Source of the DNA: Brevinematales bacterium
GTDB taxonomy: Bacteria; Spirochaetota; Brevinematia; Brevinematales; GWF1-51-8
Direction of reading: 5' to 3'
NCBI GenBank assembly: GCA_020059465.1
Contig: JAGVBZ010000025.1
Span: 66,913-130,912 of the forward strand
Length of the DNA stretch: 64,000 nucleotides
The notes beneath the pieces are model-generated. The model had not been told where the DNA came from. It was given only the letters and a program-made list of their open reading frames with translations, and ran no database searches. This document shows positions 35,236 to 43,731 of the stretch, piece by piece. A program made the translations under genes and the position numbers. The stretch's first letter is position 1; each line of letters opens with the position of its first letter.

Positions 35236-35862
35236 ATGAAATTTAAAATCGATATGCATAATCATACCACCCTTTCTTCGCAATGCAGCGTACTGGATGT
35301 CCGCGACCTGATACGTCTCTCGATAGAAGCGGGGCTGGATGCGATCTGTGTGACCGAGCATAACACGATGTACGGCGCGCGGCGCGCGGTCATGATAGGC
35401 CGGGATATGGGATTCACGGTTATCGCGGGGCAGGAGATCGCCAGCGCATCGGGGGATATTCTTGTCTTCGGTGTGGAGGACGAAGGATTACAGGGAATCC
35501 CCGTGCCGGAGCTTTGCGCGCTCGCGAAGGAACGGGGCGGGGTGCTGATACCCGCGCATCCCTTCCGTGAGAACGCCTTTTCGATGGGGGATAGCGTCGC
35601 GGAATACGCGGAATGCTTCACAGCGATCGAGGGGCTGAACGGCAACTGTTCGGATAGGCAGAACCGCCGCGCGGTCGAACTTGCGATGAAACTGGGCGTC
35701 CCGTACACAGGTGGGAGCGACGCGCATTCGATCAAGATGGTCGCAAAATATTATACAGTATTCGATACGGACTCTCCGATAATAGATACATACGGCCTGA
35801 TACTCGCGTTGAAGGCCGGGCAATTTACGGCGGTGAAGGCCGGTGAAAGGAGCACTGTTTGA
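35236..35862 (+). CDS. PHP-domain metal-dependent phosphoesterase
   Basis: 208-residue cytoplasmic protein that is almost entirely a PHP domain. Metal-binding motifs are DMHNHTTLS near residue 6, TEHNT near 41, a glutamate in GQEIAS, AHPF near 108 and GGSDAH near 157. Such proteins hydrolyse phosphate esters (for example nucleoside 3',5'-bisphosphate or histidinol phosphate); the substrate cannot be told. It overlaps the next gene by four bases, and both encode metal-dependent phosphoesterases. Confidence 0.85.
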   Translation: MKFKIDMHNHTTLSSQCSVLDVRDLIRLSIEAGLDAICVTEHNTMYGARRAVMIGRDMGFTVIAGQEIASASGDILVFGVEDEGLQGIPVPELCALAKERGGVLIPAHPFRENAFSMGDSVAEYAECFTAIEGLNGNCSDRQNRRAVELAMKLGVPYTGGSDAHSIKMVAKYYTVFDTDSPIIDTYGLILALKAGQFTAVKAGERSTV

Positions 35863-36593
35863 TCTATACCATCATCAGCGATATCCACGGAAACCTCGCC
35901 GCGCTGAACGCCTTTTTCGATTTCTACCGGAAACAAGGCCTGAAATCGAGTAAAATTATCTGCGCAGGCGACATAGTGGGATACGGCCCCGCACCGTCGC
36001 AATGCCTGAAACTTATCCGTTCCACTACCGATATCATTATAAACGGCAATCATGAAAGAATGCTGCTGAACCCGAATTACCGCAGGGATGCCTCCCATCT
36101 CGCGGTAGAGGCTATCGAATGGGTTGAGCGGATACTGCGCCCCGAGGAACTGAGTTTTATCGCGCGTCTCCCGGAGAATATAAAACTCGACCCGTCTATC
36201 TACCTGATCCACGGTTCTCCGGAAGACCCGGACGAATACATCTTTACCTCCGAATCCGCCCTGCGCGGTATCCGTGTCCTGAAAAAGCTTGAAATCAGGC
36301 GCGCGATAGTCGGGCATACCCATGTACCCGGTGTGTTCGATCAGAGAGGCGCAAAGCTTTACAAACCGGGAATTGAGGTGAAACTCGACCCGGAGCAATA
36401 CTATATTATCAACCCCGGGAGTATCGGACAGCCCCGTGACGGAGACCCCCGCGGATCGTTCTGCGTAATGGACAGCGATAATCTTGCCGTGAATTTCTAC
36501 CGTTTCGAATACGATATCGACCTCACCGCTAAACAAATCTCAAAAGCGGGGCTTCCCATCCAGCTCGCTCATCGCCTCTTCAACGGGATATGA
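35859..36593 (+). CDS. Calcineurin-like metallophosphoesterase
   Basis: 244-residue phosphoesterase of the YfcE/MJ0936 type. The metal motifs are in order: SDIHGN near residue 7, GDIVGYGP near 40, NGNHE near 62, a histidine in IHGSPEDPDEY near 113, and GHTHVPG near 148. The only start that keeps the first motif whole is a TTG at 35859, which overlaps the stop codon of the PHP gene (TTGA). Substrates of this group include cyclic nucleotides and phosphodiesters. Translational coupling to the PHP gene suggests a shared substrate pathway. Confidence 0.85.
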   Translation: MIYTIISDIHGNLAALNAFFDFYRKQGLKSSKIICAGDIVGYGPAPSQCLKLIRSTTDIIINGNHERMLLNPNYRRDASHLAVEAIEWVERILRPEELSFIARLPENIKLDPSIYLIHGSPEDPDEYIFTSESALRGIRVLKKLEIRRAIVGHTHVPGVFDQRGAKLYKPGIEVKLDPEQYYIINPGSIGQPRDGDPRGSFCVMDSDNLAVNFYRFEYDIDLTAKQISKAGLPIQLAHRLFNGI

Positions 36594-36650
36594 CTGCTGT
36601 ATTATCATCCGCTTGATTAATACTTCGGTGCAGCGCGTATTCTATTTAGG

Positions 36651-36678
36651 TTGACAAAAGCGATTTACCTTATATAAT
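36651..36678 (+). promoter_or_regulatory. Near-perfect sigma-70 promoter of the signalling operon
   Basis: TTGACA (36651-36656) and TATAAT (36673-36678) are 16 bases apart. The start codon of the kinase follows only four to seven bases after the -10 box, so the message should have almost no leader. Confidence 0.75.
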
Positions 36679-36681
36679 TTC

Positions 36682-39600
36682 ATGATGAAAAATAAAGCTC
36701 CTAATATACCGCCTGAAAACAATTCCCATACGCCGGGACATTCCGAATACTCGGTACTCGAATCCCTTCCCGCGGCATCCATCATTTGCGGCGAACGTTA
36801 TCAAATCCTGTTTGTCAGCGTTTATGCCGCGCAAATTCTCGAATCTACACCCGCTAAACTGAAAGGAAAACTATTTACGTCGCTTCTGGCGGAATCATCG
36901 GGAAAACAGTTTTCCGGACACCTGGGCAATCTGGATAGAGGCGATTCCATCGCATCATTCGAACTCGAACTCGCCGCATCCCATCGAGAAACACTTTTTC
37001 TGCATGTCCGGGCAAACCGGTGGGGCGTCGACCAATACTGTATTATCCTGAACGATATCACCGGATCGCGTATCGCAACCGAAACCCTTGCCCGTTCCGC
37101 GCATAAATACCGCCGTCTGGTGGAGACAATCCCTGCGATTACTTATATCACATCGACCGATAAGGCGGGGCATGTGATCTACGCAAGCCCGCAGGTGTCG
37201 GAAATTCTGGGTTATTCGCAGGACGAGTTTGCGGAACTTTTCGAGGGATTTCGTAAAAGCATCGTTCATCCCGACGAACGGGCCGAGGTTCTTGCTAAGC
37301 TGAAACAATGCATCGAAACAGGAGAACCGTATATCGGCGAGTACCGTATGATGACACGGTCTGGAGAATACCGTTGGTTCCACGATGAGGGAGTGCTGGT
37401 TTCCGATGAGCACGGGAGCCCGCTGATGCAGCAGGGCGTTCTTTTCGACATCACCCTGCGCGTCGAATCCGAAAAACGTTTCGAGATCCAGCACGCGCAG
37501 TTGGAGGCGCTGATCGAAAGTTTACGCGAAGCGGTCGCGATAACCGACAATACGGGAGTCATCCGCAGGATCAACGCTGAATTCGAACGGCTTTTCGGCT
37601 ATTCCGCCGAAGAGGTTGCGGGAAAGAATATTATCGGGATGCTGACCCCTCCGGAAAAACAGCACGAGGCATACCGGTATTTCGAGCAGGTTCGTCAGGG
37701 AAACACGATCAACACCGAGACGATCAGGATGAAAAAGGACGGATCCCGTTTCGACGTGTCGCTTCTGGGCGCCCCGATCATCATGAGAGATAACGATATC
37801 GGCGTATATATCATTTACCGCGACATCACCGAGCGGAAACGCGCTGAGGAAGAAATCCGCAAGCAGTACAGTTTCCTCTGGAATATCCTGAATTCCCTGC
37901 CGTACCCGTTTTATATCATCCGGGTCGCCGACCGCGAGGTGCTGATGATGAACTCTCACGCGGAATATCTCTGCGGGAAGAATAACACCCGCGGATCGTG
38001 CCGTCAGGTAATCCAAAGCGGTAAACGGATATGCAGCGAGGACTACCCGTGCCCGCTCGATATTGTCGTACAAACCAAGCGCCCTGTGGTGATCGAGCAC
38101 GTCATTTCGGACAATCCGAAAAACCCCATATTCCATGAAATACACGCCTACCCCATTTTCGACGAGAAGGGCAACATAGTCGAAATGATCGAATATACCC
38201 TCGATATAACCGGCCGGAAGGAATCGGAATCGGAGAGAAAAAAGCTGACTACCGCTATCGAACAGACATCGAATGTCGTGATGATGACGGATCTGAAGGG
38301 AAATATCGAATTCGTGAACCGCGCTTTCGAAGAGGTTACAGGGTACTCGAAAAAGGAAGCGCTCGGGAAAAATCCTCATCTACTGCGAACGAACCTGCTC
38401 CCGAAAGAATACTACCAGCGGCTTTGGCAAACTATTTCGTCGGGACAGGTTTGGTACGGCGAGTTTCTGAATAAAAAGAAGGACGGGAGCACCTATTGGG
38501 CGGAGGCGTCCATCTCGCCGATCAAGGACGAGCATGATAAAATAGTCAATTATATCGGGATACAGGAAGACATCACGGAAAAAAAGAAGGCCGATACCGA
38601 GCTTTACCGTGCGAAAGAGGCCGCCGAGGTCGCAAACCGGATGAAAAGCGAATTTCTCGCAAACGTATCCCATGAGATACGCACCCCGCTCAATTCGATC
38701 CTGGGCTTTGCGCAAATCCTGCTCGACGAGACCCACGAGGCAAAGACCAGAGAACTGCTCGAGATCATAGAACGCTCCGGCCGCAATCTTCTTTATATAA
38801 TCAGCGATATCCTCGACTTTTCTAAGATTGAGGCGGGTAAGATTATAGTCGAGTCTGTCCCGTTCTCTCTCAACGAAGTGCTGCAGGATATCAGGAATAT
38901 GTTTTCGCTGAAAGCCAAGGAGATAGGATTGAATTTCGAGATCAGGGTCGATAAAAATGTCCCCGATTTCGTGATCGGCGACCATACGAAAATCCGCCAG
39001 GTGATCGTGAATCTGGTCAGCAACGCTCTGAAATTTACGAAAAAGGGAAGTGTCATCATCGATATCAATTATTACTACGGGACCGCGCTGATTAAAGTGT
39101 CCGACACGGGGATCGGGATTCCCAAGGAAAAATTGAAAAATATCTTTTCACCGTTCGAGCAGGCCGACGCATCGCATTCGCGCGAATACGGGGGCACCGG
39201 ATTGGGTCTGACTATCACGAAAAAACTTACCGAGATCATGGGCGGAAAAGTTTCAGTCGAAAGCCAGCCGGGAAAAGGCTCCACGTTCTCGGTGACTATC
39301 CCTATTCTCCCCACAGCAGCAGGCGCGCCGGAATCGGAGATGAGAGACCTGCCGGTTTTTCCGTCGGATAAGGACGAATATATGGTGCTGGGCTGGCTGG
39401 ACAAGATGAACGGCGACCCCGATTTGGAACATATTTTTTTCGAGGGGCTGCGGAAGCTTCCTGAAAAGGTGAAACGGCTGGAAGACGCGATTATCCATGA
39501 GGATGCGCACGAGATGAAGTTTCACGCCCATGACCTGAAGGGTGTCAGCGGAAATTTCGGGATGATGGAAATATATGAAATCGCTAAAGAAATCGATAGG

Positions 39601-40386
39601 ATCATATCCGAAGAATCGTTCAATATTGATACTATTCGCGAGCAGTCTGCAAATCTCACCGAAATTATCGATAGAATCCCCGATCATTACCTGCATATCA
39701 AGCAAGTCTTCCAGAAGCCTCTCCCCAGCGGGAAGACTCCCGGCACAGTTCTGATTGTGGACGATAACGAATTGAACCGTAAACTGATCCATACCCTGCT
39801 CGCAAAAATGGGGATAATGTCGGTCGCGGTTGAGAACGGGAAATCGGCGATAGACAAGATTAAGAGCGAACGTTTCAGCCTCGTTATAATGGATATTTTT
39901 ATGCCCGATATGAACGGGTTCGATACTCTGAAAAAAATCCGTGACATGAAGAACGGCAAGGAATTAATCGCCGTCGCCCTGACCGCGAACACCGGGAAAG
40001 ATGTCATTGAACGAGCGTTATCATCGGGATTCAACGAATTCCTTTCGAAGCCCATCGACCGCATTCTATTCGAGAAAAAAATAGGCCGGATCTCGAAACA
40101 ATTCCTGAAGGAAGCCGAACCAGCGGAAAATGTATTAATACCGGAAGTGAGGCCCGAACTGAACTCACACCAGCAGAGCGAGTTATCCCGCATTACCCTC
40201 GCGCTGAAAGAAAACTGCATGATTTTTAACTCGCGTGAGGTTTCCGGTCTCGCGGATGCCCTGCAGAAGGAAATTCCCTTCCCGTATTATTATAAAATCG
40301 CCGAACGTATCCGGAGCGCCTCCCGCGATTTCGACGACGAACTGCTTCTGGGAATTGTAAAAGAATTGGAGAATGAGAATGGATGA
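36682..40386 (+). CDS. Multi-PAS hybrid sensor histidine kinase with Hpt and receiver domains
   Basis: 1234-residue kinase with no membrane helix, so it senses inside the cytoplasm. Five PAS or PAS-like domains (about 20-130, 140-265, 275-395, 400-515 and 525-640) are followed by a HisKA domain with the phospho-histidine H664 in SHEIRTPLNS, a HATPase domain with the DTGIGIP and GGTGLGL boxes, an Hpt domain with H950 in HDLKGVSGNFG, and a receiver domain with D1071 in IMDIFMPDMNGF. The order Hpt before REC is less common than the reverse. A second ATG at 36685 is equally likely as the start. The fourth PAS contains several cysteines (CGKNNTRGSC, CSEDYPC), possibly a metal or redox site. The next gene overlaps its end. 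Confidence 0.92.
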   Translation: MMKNKAPNIPPENNSHTPGHSEYSVLESLPAASIICGERYQILFVSVYAAQILESTPAKLKGKLFTSLLAESSGKQFSGHLGNLDRGDSIASFELELAASHRETLFLHVRANRWGVDQYCIILNDITGSRIATETLARSAHKYRRLVETIPAITYITSTDKAGHVIYASPQVSEILGYSQDEFAELFEGFRKSIVHPDERAEVLAKLKQCIETGEPYIGEYRMMTRSGEYRWFHDEGVLVSDEHGSPLMQQGVLFDITLRVESEKRFEIQHAQLEALIESLREAVAITDNTGVIRRINAEFERLFGYSAEEVAGKNIIGMLTPPEKQHEAYRYFEQVRQGNTINTETIRMKKDGSRFDVSLLGAPIIMRDNDIGVYIIYRDITERKRAEEEIRKQYSFLWNILNSLPYPFYIIRVADREVLMMNSHAEYLCGKNNTRGSCRQVIQSGKRICSEDYPCPLDIVVQTKRPVVIEHVISDNPKNPIFHEIHAYPIFDEKGNIVEMIEYTLDITGRKESESERKKLTTAIEQTSNVVMMTDLKGNIEFVNRAFEEVTGYSKKEALGKNPHLLRTNLLPKEYYQRLWQTISSGQVWYGEFLNKKKDGSTYWAEASISPIKDEHDKIVNYIGIQEDITEKKKADTELYRAKEAAEVANRMKSEFLANVSHEIRTPLNSILGFAQILLDETHEAKTRELLEIIERSGRNLLYIISDILDFSKIEAGKIIVESVPFSLNEVLQDIRNMFSLKAKEIGLNFEIRVDKNVPDFVIGDHTKIRQVIVNLVSNALKFTKKGSVIIDINYYYGTALIKVSDTGIGIPKEKLKNIFSPFEQADASHSREYGGTGLGLTITKKLTEIMGGKVSVESQPGKGSTFSVTIPILPTAAGAPESEMRDLPVFPSDKDEYMVLGWLDKMNGDPDLEHIFFEGLRKLPEKVKRLEDAIIHEDAHEMKFHAHDLKGVSGNFGMMEIYEIAKEIDRIISEESFNIDTIREQSANLTEIIDRIPDHYLHIKQVFQKPLPSGKTPGTVLIVDDNELNRKLIHTLLAKMGIMSVAVENGKSAIDKIKSERFSLVIMDIFMPDMNGFDTLKKIRDMKNGKELIAVALTANTGKDVIERALSSGFNEFLSKPIDRILFEKKIGRISKQFLKEAEPAENVLIPEVRPELNSHQQSELSRITLALKENCMIFNSREVSGLADALQKEIPFPYYYKIAERIRSASRDFDDELLLGIVKELENENG

Positions 40387-41422
40387 GAAAAAAGCCCCGA
40401 AGGTGCTGATCTGCGACGATGTACTGGAAAACCGCAAACTTCTGGCATCCACCCTGCAGCGCTACGCGGATTTCGATCTGACAATTATTTCCGACGGGAC
40501 TACATTACTGTCGAAGGTCGAGGAGATCAAACCCGATATCATCCTTCTTGATATCATGATGCCCGATATCGACGGGTATGAGGTCGCGCGGCAATTAAAA
40601 TCGAATCCGGCGACAGCTTCTATCCCGATTATTTTTATCACTGCGCTCGATCAGATAGAAAGTAAAATGAAGGCGTTCGATACCGGAGGGGTGGATTATA
40701 TATCCAAACCGTTTTCCCCGAAGGAGATCGTTATCCGTATCAAAAACCATCTCAGGCTATCGGAGATGATGTCCGGTCTTGAGGCGGAGGTGCGCGAACG
40801 TACGCGGGAACTCGAAAGCCTGAATTATGCGCTTGTACTCGCGCTCGAGAACGCGAATTATTACAGCGATATAGAGACCGGCGCGCATATTCATCGGGTG
40901 AATTACTATAGTCAGCTTCTCGCGCAGAGTCTGGGGTTATCCGATAAGGAAGTGCAGCTGATCGCGCGTTACGCCCCCATCCACGATATCGGAAAAGTGG
41001 GGATTCCGCCGAATATCCTGAAAAAGAAGGAAAAACTCACCCCGGAAGAATTCGATAAAATTAAAGAGCATTCCTATATCGGATATAAGATCATCGATCT
41101 CCCGGGTATCCCCTCGATCGCGAAGAACATTGTCTACTATCACCACGAGCGTTGGGACGGGAGCGGATATCCTATCGGCCTGAAAGGTGAAAGCATTCCC
41201 ATCGAGGCGAGGATCATGGCGCTCGCTGACGTATACGACGCGCTTCGGACTGTCCGTCCCTATAAGTCGGCGTTACCGGAGGAGGAAACCGTGGGCATCA
41301 TTCAGGAATCCTCCGGCACTCATTTCGACCCGAATGTCGTAGACGCTTTCCTGAAAAACCGTTCCAAATTCGACGATGTCTTCAAGCGGCTCTCCCAGCT
41401 CGATAAATTCAATAAGGAGTGA
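40379..41422 (+). CDS. Response regulator with HD-GYP c-di-GMP phosphodiesterase domain
   Basis: 347-residue protein with an N-terminal receiver domain (phospho-acceptor D58 in LLDIMMPDIDGY), a short coiled linker and an HD-GYP domain. The HD-GYP motifs HDIGKVGIPP, HSYIGYKII and HHERWDGSGYP are complete, followed by MALADVYDAL. It should degrade c-di-GMP when phosphorylated by the upstream hybrid kinase, with which it overlaps by eight bases. The ATG at 40379 has GGAG seven bases upstream; an ATG at 40373 sits on the ribosome binding site. Confidence 0.93.
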   Translation: MDEKKAPKVLICDDVLENRKLLASTLQRYADFDLTIISDGTTLLSKVEEIKPDIILLDIMMPDIDGYEVARQLKSNPATASIPIIFITALDQIESKMKAFDTGGVDYISKPFSPKEIVIRIKNHLRLSEMMSGLEAEVRERTRELESLNYALVLALENANYYSDIETGAHIHRVNYYSQLLAQSLGLSDKEVQLIARYAPIHDIGKVGIPPNILKKKEKLTPEEFDKIKEHSYIGYKIIDLPGIPSIAKNIVYYHHERWDGSGYPIGLKGESIPIEARIMALADVYDALRTVRPYKSALPEEETVGIIQESSGTHFDPNVVDAFLKNRSKFDDVFKRLSQLDKFNKE

Positions 41423-41425
41423 AAA

Positions 41426-42592
41426 ATGGAGGATAGACCTTCAATCATTCTGATAGTCGACGACCATTCTGAAAACCGAAAACTCCTGGCCTCCATCATT
41501 ACAAAGCATACCGATCATCAGATCATGACCGCCGCCAACGGAAAGGCCGTACTTGCGCATATCGGCGAACAGATTCCCGATCTCATCCTGCTCGATATCA
41601 TGATGCCGGAGATGGACGGATACCAGCTTGCGAAGATATTGAAGGAGAACGAAAAAACATCGAGTATTCCCATCATTTTTATTACCGCGCTTGACAGCGA
41701 AGAGGACAAAGTCAAGGCGTTCGACCACGGCGGGATCGATTACATTGTGAAACCGTTCAATCACAACGAGGTGCTCAGCCGCGTCAACGCACATCTTCAG
41801 GCGAAACGCCACCTCGAACATATCACCGAATATAACGAGACTATCCGTTACGAATTATCGATCGCCCGGCAGATCCAGAAGAACTTTATCTCGATGAGAA
41901 GTCTGCGCGCGGGTATTCTTTCGGTCAGCACACGTTATCAGCCGAAAGATGAGATCAGCGGGGATATCTACGATGTGATCGGGTTAGGCGGCGGGCGCTA
42001 CCTGTTTTTTATCGCGGATATTACCGGGCACGGAATTCCCGCGGCGCTGTATACTATGATGCTCAAGTCAAGCCTTGAAAAACAGATCCGCGATCCATCG
42101 CTTCCGTTGTCCCCGTCGGGACTTCTCAACGAATTGAACAAAGAACTATGCGAAATCCTCATCCCCGGCTTCTTTATCACAGCGTTCCTGATGCTGGTCG
42201 ATCTGAACGAGATGACCTGCGCGTATGCCAACGCCGCCCATCCGTCGCCCCTATTCTACCGCGCCGCCGCATCCGAGATTGTGCAATTCCCCATTCGCGC
42301 CAGTATCCTGGGCGTAAAAAAGAGTCTCGTTTTCGAGGAGGAAAAACTCCCGCTTGCCCTGTCGGACAAGATTCTTTTATACACCGACGGACTGACCGAG
42401 ATGCCGGGGGATTCCGGACGGATACTGGGCGAAGGACGATTGAAGGAAGTGTTCCTCAGGAATATGAGTTTATCAGGCGGGGAACTTCTTGATAAGGTGA
42501 TCGCTGAGATGAAAGAAGCGTCGAGTGAAAAAACATGGAATGACGATGTCACGCTGATGGTGATGGAACTTATCCCTCCAATCCCAGAATAG
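41426..42592 (+). CDS. Response regulator with SpoIIE-type PP2C phosphatase domain
   Basis: 388-residue protein: receiver domain (about 5-125; D57 in LLDIMMPEMDGY), a helical linker, and a SpoIIE/RsbU phosphatase domain (about 160-385) with EISGDIYDV, ADITGHGIPAALYT, LYTDGLTEM and NDDVTLMVM. It starts three bases after the HD-GYP gene behind GGAG. As in RsbU/RssB-type systems it may control an anti-sigma-factor antagonist, linking the kinase to transcription. Its last 23 bases overlap the end of ispD on the other strand. Confidence 0.92.
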   Translation: MEDRPSIILIVDDHSENRKLLASIITKHTDHQIMTAANGKAVLAHIGEQIPDLILLDIMMPEMDGYQLAKILKENEKTSSIPIIFITALDSEEDKVKAFDHGGIDYIVKPFNHNEVLSRVNAHLQAKRHLEHITEYNETIRYELSIARQIQKNFISMRSLRAGILSVSTRYQPKDEISGDIYDVIGLGGGRYLFFIADITGHGIPAALYTMMLKSSLEKQIRDPSLPLSPSGLLNELNKELCEILIPGFFITAFLMLVDLNEMTCAYANAAHPSPLFYRAAASEIVQFPIRASILGVKKSLVFEEEKLPLALSDKILLYTDGLTEMPGDSGRILGEGRLKEVFLRNMSLSGGELLDKVIAEMKEASSEKTWNDDVTLMVMELIPPIPE

Positions 42593-43259
42593 CTTCGGCG
42601 ATTCTCAGGTCGGACTGCGTCGTTATTTTTATATTCGTATCCTCCCCTTCCACTATCCTTACGGGGATACCCGTAGCGAATACCGCCTGTGTATCGTCGG
42701 AGTAATCGGTTTTACCGTGGAGTTTTGCCCCCGCGTGCGCCGTATAAATATCGCTATACCGGAACGCCTGCGGAGTCTGGATTTTCACCGTACTCTCGCG
42801 GTCGGTATAATTCAGGATTGACCCATCCGAGACGCGCGCGAGGGTGTCGTGGGAACGCACCGCCGCCGTAGCCGCGCCTGTTTCCGTGGCCGCGCCGATA
42901 CACCGGCTGAGCAGCGCCGGACTGAACAACGGACGCGCCGCATCGTGAATCACCACAATATCGGGAAGTTCCCGTTCGAGCGCGCATAGACCGTTGTAAA
43001 CCGATAATTGGCGGGTCTCTCCCCCGGCCACGGCGCGGATATCCCGTTCATTGATGATCTCGAAGCCGACATAATCGAGCCAGTCGATATGCGAGACAAT
43101 AACAAGGGTATCGACGATTTTTAGAAATTTTTCGATAGAGTATTCGATGACACGTTTTCCGCAAAGCTCGGTGAATTGTTTTGGATTTCCGGCTCCGAAA
43201 CGGGACCCGGTGCCTCCCGCGAGGATAATGCCGGCTACTTTAGTTTTCGATTCCGGCAT
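42570..43259 (-). CDS. ispD: 2-C-methyl-D-erythritol 4-phosphate cytidylyltransferase
   Basis: 229-residue enzyme of the MEP pathway that makes CDP-methylerythritol. The nucleotide-binding start GIILAGGTGSRFGAGNPKQF, VIHDAARPLFSPALLSRC near 105 and the C-terminal EGEDTNIKITTQSDLRIAE are diagnostic. The gene lies six bases after secG. It is monofunctional, with no IspF fusion. Confidence 0.94.
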   Translation of the reverse strand: MPESKTKVAGIILAGGTGSRFGAGNPKQFTELCGKRVIEYSIEKFLKIVDTLVIVSHIDWLDYVGFEIINERDIRAVAGGETRQLSVYNGLCALERELPDIVVIHDAARPLFSPALLSRCIGAATETGAATAAVRSHDTLARVSDGSILNYTDRESTVKIQTPQAFRYSDIYTAHAGAKLHGKTDYSDDTQAVFATGIPVRIVEGEDTNIKITTQSDLRIAEAILGLEG

Positions 43260-43265
43260 ATATGA

Positions 43266-43640
43266 TTACTGTCCCGGAGGCGCGGGTGTCGTATCGGGCA
43301 TAGTCAGAGGCTGGCCGGCGGGTGAGGACTGTTCCGGCTGAGGCGCGGTTTCGCCGGCGCCCTGCTCCTGTCCCTGTTCCATCGTCGGCTGAGGCTGCGC
43401 GGCAAGGGCCTTCTTCTCGATCACTTTCATATAGCCGAGCGTAAACGCCAATATCATGAAAACCGCAACCAGTCCGCGGGTAAACTTCAGGAGAACCTCG
43501 CTGGACTTCGCGCCGAACGCCCCAAGGGTCAGGTCGCTTCCGAACATTCCCGCTTCTGCGCCGCTTCCCGACTGCATGAGTATGAGCGGTATAATTAATA
43601 TGACTACGATTACAAACAGGATTAGAAAAAAGGTGTACAT
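43266..43640 (-). CDS. secG: Preprotein translocase subunit SecG
   Basis: 124-residue inner-membrane protein of the Sec channel. Two helices (about 3-22 and 54-74) enclose the typical MQSGSGAEAGMFGSDLTLGAFGAKSSEVLLKFT loop. The C-terminal 45 residues are a low-complexity proline/glutamine tail not found in the shortest homologues. GGAGGAATAA precedes the ATG. ispD follows within six bases. Confidence 0.9.
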   Translation of the reverse strand: MYTFFLILFVIVVILIIPLILMQSGSGAEAGMFGSDLTLGAFGAKSSEVLLKFTRGLVAVFMILAFTLGYMKVIEKKALAAQPQPTMEQGQEQGAGETAPQPEQSSPAGQPLTMPDTTPAPPGQ

Positions 43641-43671
43641 TTATTCCTCCTTCGGGCGAAACACAATGTAA

Positions 43672-43700
43672 ATTATATCAATAATGCGGAAAATAATCAA
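43672..43700 (-). promoter_or_regulatory. Predicted sigma-70 promoter of secG-ispD
   Basis: On the minus strand TTGATT (43695-43700) and TATAAT (43672-43677) are 17 bases apart and lie about 32 bases before the secG ATG. Confidence 0.6.
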
Positions 43701-43731
43701 ATATCGGGGGATATCCTTTTCCAAATTCCTA

